Assembly: GCA_028641055.1 (NCBI GenBank)
Contig: CM054062.1
Coordinates: 173,805,642 to 173,869,641 of the forward strand
DNA length: 64,000 bases
DNA from: Alopecurus myosuroides
Taxonomy: Eukaryota > Streptophyta > Magnoliopsida > Poales > Poaceae
Direction of reading: 5' to 3'
The notes under the pieces are model-generated. The model saw only the letters and a program-made list of their open reading frames with translations, had not been told where the DNA came from and searched no databases. Positions 57,593-64,000 of this stretch are shown in pieces; position 1 is the first letter of the stretch; each line of letters starts with the position of its first letter. Position numbers and translations under genes: made by a program.

Positions 57593-59050
57593 TGTGACGC
57601 CCCGGGATCGGGCACTATGCAGATTTCAGCATTTCCGCCAAAATCCACATAATAACCGATTCCAGGTTGCCACTTGTGATAACATTACAACAGTTCACGA
57701 ATAATCCACAACAACAACAGAAGAGGTACATACAAGACGACTCAGACGAGTCAAGGATACAACTGATACAATACAAAGATCCAAATAACAGCAGAAGAAA
57801 CAACATAGTGTCCGACTACGGACAAGATACAAATTGGACTAAGAGTCCTGAAGATAACCGATGGCGTCCAATCCCTGCCCAGGCCAAGCCGGAGGGATTC
57901 CCAAGCTAACGTCGTCAGACTTCAAACCTGTTGACTGCAATGTGGAATATGCAGCCATGAAATGGATTCGTGGGTTAGTAATATTAAGTACTGGCAAGTG
58001 GATAAACCATACTCACAAGTTACCAGCGTAACCAATCATCACAAGATACAAATACTTTGGGTACAACGGAAAGGAAGGGATTGTTGCAACGAAGCGGCAG
58101 CGGGCTGCACTAACTAACTACAGAGACGCGCTACAACATCCGGCTAAAAGAAAGGGATAAGATAGCGTATCAGAACCCACTATAACTACTTACTAAACAA
58201 TACCCATCCAGTGTTACCCCCTACTAAGGAAGCAACCCAAGGAAACTCACACGGTTGATTAAGATGACATTCATTTTTATGGTGGAGGTAATCTATATTA
58301 CTAGTCAAGTTACCATCGTTAAGTGTAAGTTGTCTGAGTACTTGTTAGCTAGCACTTTCACCAAGTCATCCATAACCGCGGACAACACGGCTTCTCGAGA
58401 AGATTAACCCTGCAGGGATGCACCAATTTGGCCATACACGTAAGAATAACCCGCCAGATGGAAATGCACTTCCACCAAGCGAGGCACTCAACACAACCCA
58501 ACTCTTCTTCGCATCAAGCCCAAAGAACCACGTGATGTGCGTGCGCGGCTAATCGAGCCCCCACGAAGAAAAGGGGGACCCTCATAGCACTCTAAGACCA
58601 CGCCGCCCTAAATGCCGACTACAAAAGTTCCACCCTGGCGCCAAGGGTTCGCACCTGCATATGCATGCATCAAATGGAAAGCCCGAACTAAGTGTGGCGA
58701 TTTGGACGAGATGCGAATCGAGTCAGAATTGCGGGGGGCGCCCATACACGCTTCCCACATGCGGTTAGCGCGCTCATCATGGATCGGAGGACAAGACCCT
58801 TTTCCTAATTAAGGTCGACACTAGCAGGCCTCAAAACCACGCCGGGCCTCCTGCCGGTGCCTTATCATCAAATTAATATTACCCAAAACATTAACATGTT
58901 GTTGATTAGGACAAACTCAACTATCAACTAAATAGGTGATAAGACGGACAACAAGACTCGGGCGCAAACAAACCTAAGCATGCTAGTACGACACAGGCCA
59001 ACAAACAACAGGGTTGTAGGTGTGGAGGTAAGGCAATATCGTGGCAGCAG
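57593..59050 (-). repeat. Outer long LTR unit, left part
   Basis: It starts TGTGACGCCCCGGG, a known end sequence of grass gypsy LTRs, and matches the inner unit at 59690-60500 over about 800 bp (58060-58870). It is interrupted at 59050 and continues at 63394. Its right end lies beyond the window. Confidence 0.68.
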
Positions 59051-62000
59051 TGTCGCACCCGGACTTCTAGAGGATACTCACCGTACGAACTGAACAGTAT
59101 TTTGATTGGATTACGGGGCTTAGCGGCACCCGCATCTCTTACGAGTAGGCCAACACTTATGTGTGACAACCAATCTTTATTATTCACTGTCGATGTAAAC
59201 TATCCCGTAGAATCAGGACACTACCATTGACGTACTTCATACCATACACACATGGTACGTCAACGGCTTCGAACAAGATGATAGCATAACATATCTCTAA
59301 GACACAAAAGATTGAAATAAGTTGCAGCTGGCCCTCACTAGGGCAGAGAATAGCAAATACAATCATCCAGAGGACACATGTCCCAACATAACATCATTAC
59401 AACTCAGCGGAAGCATTCAAAGGGGGTCTGAGTACAGACAAATCCAAATAGGCTTAAGAAGCCGGGGATGAAAAGAAAACAGAGCCCATCCACGATGTCT
59501 CGGATCCTGCCCAGGTCCGCTACCTACTCGTCAGCAACCTCGTCAAACTCCACGTAGTAGCCGTCACGAGGATCCTCGTAAGCGTAGTCTGCGGAAACCA
59601 CAGCCCCAAAGGGGTCAGTACATAAACGTACTGGCAAGCAAGACTCACAGTTCACCAAAGTGTAGCCCGTCAACACCAAGCACAAATGCCTTGGGTTCAA
59701 CGGAAGAAAGGGATATAAAAGATGCTGCAACTGGCTGCACTACCCAACTACAGAACATACTACAACTTCCGGTGTAACAGAAAGAGGTAAGATAGCGTAT
59801 CGTAACCAACTATGACTAATCACCAGACAAACCCATCCTGGATCTCGCCCCTTATCCAAAGAAGCAATCCGAGGATAACTCACACAGTTGGATTAATGAT
59901 GGATCAAATTGTTGTGTCAATAAGCCTATTACTAGTCCAGTTATCATTAGTTAGGTGTAAGTTGTTCTGAGTACTTGTTAGCCAGTACTTTCACCAAGTC
60001 AACCATAACCGCGGAAAACACGGCTTCTCGAGAAGATTTATCCCTGCAGGGGTGCACCAATTTGGCCGTACATGTAAGAATAACCCGCCAGATGGAATGG
60101 CCTTTCCACCAAGCGGGGCACTCAACACAACTCAACTCTTCTTCGCATCAAGCCCAAAGCACCACGTGCTGTGCGTGCGCGGCTAATCGAGCCCCACGAA
60201 GAAAAGGGGACCCTCATAGCACTGGAAGACCACGCCGCCCTAAATGCCGACTACAAAAGTTCCACCCTGGCCTCGGGTTCGTACCTGCATATGCGTGCAT
60301 CAAATGGAAAGCCCGAACTAAGTGTGGTGATTTGGACGAGATGCGAATCGAATCAAATTGAGGGGGGCACCCATACACGCTTCCCACATGCGGATAGTGC
60401 GCTCATCATGGATCAGTAGACAAGACCCTTTTCCTATTAGGGTCGACACTAGCAGGCCTCAAAGCCACGCCGGGCCTCCTGCCGGTGCCTTATCAGCAAT
60501 TTATTATTACCTCAAATAAACAGGTTGTTGTTTAACAGCGAGCCCCAGAATATAAACAGATATGATAACAGAAAGTAACTGATAACAGACTCGAGCAAAA
60601 CAACCCTAAGCATGCTAGTAAGACACAGGCTCAACCAAGGGGGTGATGGGAGTGGAGGTGAGGCAATATCAGGGTTCAGGGTTCATGTGATAGGTTCGTA
60701 ACAGAGGCAACGATACATATGGCTAGCAGGCATAGACAACGGAAAGTATCGGTAACCAATGTTGAAAGGAACGCAATGGTTCATGTGAGTGATAACTTGC
60801 CTGCAAACTCAGGAGCCGGGTACTGAGCTAGATCCTCAGAAGGGGTGTCGTAAAGATCGTCGGTCTCAACGTCGTCATCTATCCGAGAAGAAGCAAACAA
60901 ACAATACAGAAAAATAAACAATCAATATCATGGCATAGTGCACAATCATGGGATGATGCATGTCAAGTTAATAGATGCATCAAAATAACCTAGTTGACAT
61001 GGTAACACAATTTAAATGGACACATATGCAATTTTGAGTTGCATATGAAAAGCCCATGGATTTTGGTTAGATTATTTGTTTTCCAACTAAGCAACAGGTG
61101 AAGGTGGATTAGTATGATGCATGGATGAGGAAAACAGCAAAATAACAACAATAGAACCAATTTGAAATGAGGTTTAGCAATTTAGAATTTTATTTATTAA
61201 GTTAAAGAATTTTTTTGGTTCCTTAAAGGTGACACACATGTATTTGTTGTTTTCACCAAGGTAATTTGTGCAAAATAAATAACAAAATTCATATTTGAAA
61301 AGATCATGAAATTTTGGGTGGACTACATGTTTCAAATATTGAAAAAGGCATTAGGATGAATTTATTATGACTTAAACAAAATTAAACAAGTTTTAAATGA
61401 GTTAAAACAAGTTTGAATTTTTATTTGAATTTTATTTGTTCAAAACATAAATTCAATTTAACATTTGAAAAGTTTATACTTTGGTGGTTTGAAAACATAT
61501 TTTGCATGTTCAAAAATAATTTAAATTGAGCAAGTTATGATTTTAGCAATTTTAAATGATTTAAATAAGGTTTAAATTATTTAAGCAATTTAAATTATTC
61601 AAACCATGAAACAAAAATTATATTTGAAAAGATGGTTTTAAATGGTATGGAAAACATATTTTATTTGCAATATTTGGATTAAGAATGAATTAGTTATGAA
61701 ATTTAGTAAATTGCAATTGAATTATTTGAATTTGAAATTTAAATGCATTTGGATTTTTCAAAACACTACACAAATGGATTATTTGGATAGACAATTTAAT
61801 TTAGAACAACAAACATATTTAACTTTTATTATTTAGAGTTATAGATTAAAAGTTATTAATGTTTTTGTTTTAGGGATTAATCTGCAATTTTAAAAAAAGA
61901 TTTATTTTGAAACAGAAACGTGCAGAAAAGTTTTGCACAAAAAGGGTGGATTAATCGCATCCGCGAGGGATCGATCCCTGCACCTCGCGGGCACGCGCGC

Positions 62001-63388
62001 TAGCACTGAACCACTGCGGTGTTCGCGTTCGTTTGTCAGGTACAGCGACGCAGAGAGGATAACGATTCAGATCTGCACTTAACTGAAACCAAACGCGCGC
62101 AAGACTGAACTTTCTCTGACAGAAGCAAGATCGCCGGCGGGGATCAACGTGCCCGTGCTCGATCTGGTGGTGCGTGCGTGTGCTGGATGCTTGTGCAGAT
62201 GGTTGCGAGCAGAGGGTAACAGAGAGGAGGAGGAGACGGTGGCTCACCACCGTTCGTAGACGAGGCAGCGGCTCGGTGACGACAGCGTGACGGCGACAGC
62301 AGCGGCGGGGTTGTGGACGGCGGCGACGTTCTGTCAGCTCTCCGTGGATGCTCCGGTGTTCAAACGGTAGAAGGGAGAGTGGGGTTTCGTTTCCAGTAGC
62401 TAGGTGGGGTGCTGGACCTCCATGGCGACGGCGGCATGGACGGATTCAGTCGATGGCTCGCCGGTGAGGAAAACAGAGAGGGGAAAACGACGGTGAGATG
62501 GCGATCGGCGGCGGAAAAGAGGGAATAGGGATACCTAGGGCTAGGGTTAGGTGGCGCGGAGCCCTAGGGGGTTATATAGGCACGGACGTCGAGAGGATGC
62601 CGTCGGTGGCGATGGCTGCCGCCGTGGCAGTCTCCGATGCGCGGCCGTACAGGAACAAGACGACGCGGGCGGCCACGAAGGGGTACCGGGCCAGGTGGGC
62701 TGCTGCGCGCGAGAAAAGAGGTGGGCTGCTGCGCAGCCCACTGCCCCTGGCTCCTTTCCTTTTTTAAATTTTCCTTTTCTGTTGTTTTTTTTTGTAGGGT
62801 TTGGATTTGGAAGAAAAAGATGAGATTTAAGTTAGTAAATTTTTTAGAAAAATTAGGTTAAGCTATTTGGAACCATAGCAAACAAATGCCAAGATTTGTT
62901 TTCAAAAAGTTTGAACTTTGCTTGCTGTTTGTATTTGAACCAAATTTGAAGGAATTTTAATATTAAAAGATCATTAATAAAATCAAACTTTTAAATAGGG
63001 TGACCCCTATGTTAATTATAACCCATTGATTAAATTTGTTTTATAATTTGCATGAATTCAAATTGGTTGTTGTTTGATGCTTGATTTGAATTTTAAATAT
63101 GATTTGGAATTTAAATGATTGATTTAAAACCATTATTTTAATAAGTGATCACTATGGAATAAAATGAAACAAATTGGTTGTTTTTTATTTGTGATTTTTA
63201 TTTTAAATGTTGTAACAGAGCAAGTATGAAACAATTGTTTGAATAAAGTTTAAATTTGAATGGTGAAAACAGGGAAAAACAAATGCAACAAATAAGAAAC
63301 AAATGCAACAACATGATGATATGATGCAATACATTAATAAACATGAAACAAACATTCTAAGGGGAGTTTTCATACTTGGGATGTTACA
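59051..63388 (-). mobile_element. Inner long LTR unit (solo LTR) nested in a copy of its own family
   Basis: Plus-strand edges are TGTCGCACCC at 59051 and GGGATGTTACA ending at 63388; on the minus strand it starts TGTAACATCCC. Perfect AGCAG duplications flank it (59046-59050, 63389-63393). Length is 4338 bp, with no ORF. A minus-strand TATA box (TATATAA, 62572-62578) lies next to a GC-rich block, with an AT-rich arm on either side. The left 1.5 kb is strongly similar to the outer unit. Confidence 0.75.
61968..62013 (-). other. tRNA-like A-box/B-box pair inside the LTR
   Basis: On the minus strand TGGTTCAGTGC (62013-62003) fits the pol III A box in 10 of 11 positions, and GATCGATCC (61976-61968) fits the B box GWTCRANNC exactly, 26 bp apart. 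The T-arm-like palindrome GGGATCGATCCC is part of it. No full tRNA cloverleaf forms, so this is a tRNA-derived or chance pol III-like site, not a tRNA gene. Confidence 0.35.
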
Positions 63389-63393
63389 AGCAG

Positions 63394-64000
63394 GGTAAAC
63401 ATGTGATGGGATCGGAACACAAACATCGAAAATACTAGGCTAGCATAAAGACAACGGAAAGAATCGGTAACAAGTGAGGAAAGGCAACATAGGTAGCAAG
63501 TGAGTATACTTGCCTGGAATCCAGCTTGTAGAGGTAGCAGAACTTGTCGTGCTCACATCATCTCAACGTCCTATCCGCGAAGCAGCAAAGAGCTAAAAGA
63601 AACACCGGATGCAACAAATACTACTACGGCAAAAGATCCAGCATGATCCTATTTTATATGCATGACAAGTTAAAGGGTGCATCAAAATAAATACAAGACA
63701 TGATGAAACATTTTAAATGGGCCCAAATTCAAAGATAAGGTTGCATTTGGAAAATCCCAGGTGCATGCATAGTTATTTAAGTGAATTACAAGCAAGCATT
63801 AGGTTGAAGTGATTAAATGACATGGTGGATGATGAAAACAGAATGTATACAACATTAGCTTCAATGTGATATCTCATTTGCCAAATTTGGAATTTTAAAT
63901 ATTTAATTATGAATTTTTGCAATTTAAAAGGTTTAATTAAAGCATTGAATTATTGCACCACTTTTAATTAGGAAAAACAGTAAACAAATTGTATATTTGA
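63394..64000 (-). repeat. Outer long LTR unit, right part (runs off window)
   Basis: It resumes the outer unit: 63400-63600 parallels 60650-60880 of the inner unit (shared AGACAACGGAAAG, TCGGTAAC and ACTTGCCTG phrases). AT-rich towards the window end, no ORF. Confidence 0.65.

Noticed and set aside
58060..60500. Possible tandem duplication of a host region
   Set aside because: AGCAG duplications at 59046 and 63389 show that the repeat comes from one LTR unit nested in another.
61961..62020. tRNA gene on the minus strand
   Set aside because: A and B boxes are present but no acceptor stem or anticodon arm of a full tRNA can be formed.

Overview
The window is plant nuclear DNA from a grass, most likely a Pooideae species (wheat, barley, oat or ryegrass relatives). 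The signs are Athila-type LTRs with a TGGCGCC... primer-binding site, Tat-lineage Ty3/gypsy elements with a second (archaeal-type) RNase H, a Stowaway MITE with CTCCCTCCGT ends, PIF/Harbinger elements with TAA/TTA target duplications, very long LTR-like units beginning TGTAAC..., and one intron-containing host gene. About 90% of the window is nested transposable-element DNA.

Layout. 1-9309: a Tat-lineage element (plus strand, 5' end outside the window) with decayed gag-pol, a spliced antisense gene (aORF) and a 3' LTR, inserted into the gag of a minus-strand copia element (9310-12163). 12164-14060: LTR-derived fragments. 14060-15000: locally duplicated non-coding DNA. 15000-21500: the only convincing host gene, a group I bZIP transcription factor (RF2b/VIP1-like, minus strand, four coding exons, 355 codons). 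Its intron 3 holds a Stowaway MITE and its intron 1 holds a 2.1-kb PIF/Harbinger-type element that carries a Myb/SANT-like ORF. 21508-23320: a second Harbinger-type element about 515 bp upstream of the bZIP start codon; 23410-24285: a remnant whose ORF is related. 24290-28968: old LTR material. 28969-31165: MITE-like elements, one with a broken ORF for a coiled-coil, tail-anchored protein. 31290-31744: a PIF/Harbinger DDE transposase fragment cut by a gypsy LTR (31745-32685). 33245-33611: a copia LTR fragment. 33612-35750: an Athila LTR, primer-binding site and truncated gag, fused without an LTR to a second Tat element (35750 to about 53998). That element has two spliced antisense genes; the first is interrupted by a 6.25-kb LTR-like unit (45098-51346) with a perfect TGTCT duplication. 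54000-64000: more long LTR units, including one (59051-63388) inserted in another copy of its own family with an AGCAG duplication.

The retrotransposon genes follow the Tat order gag, protease, reverse transcriptase, RNase H, archaeal-type RNase H, integrase, then a spliced antisense gene. All copies are broken by stop codons or frameshifts. No tRNA or rRNA gene, CRISPR array or prokaryotic feature was found. I did not find a clearly new system. The best candidates for follow-up are the spliced antisense genes, the accessory proteins carried by the DNA elements, and the insertions framing the bZIP gene.
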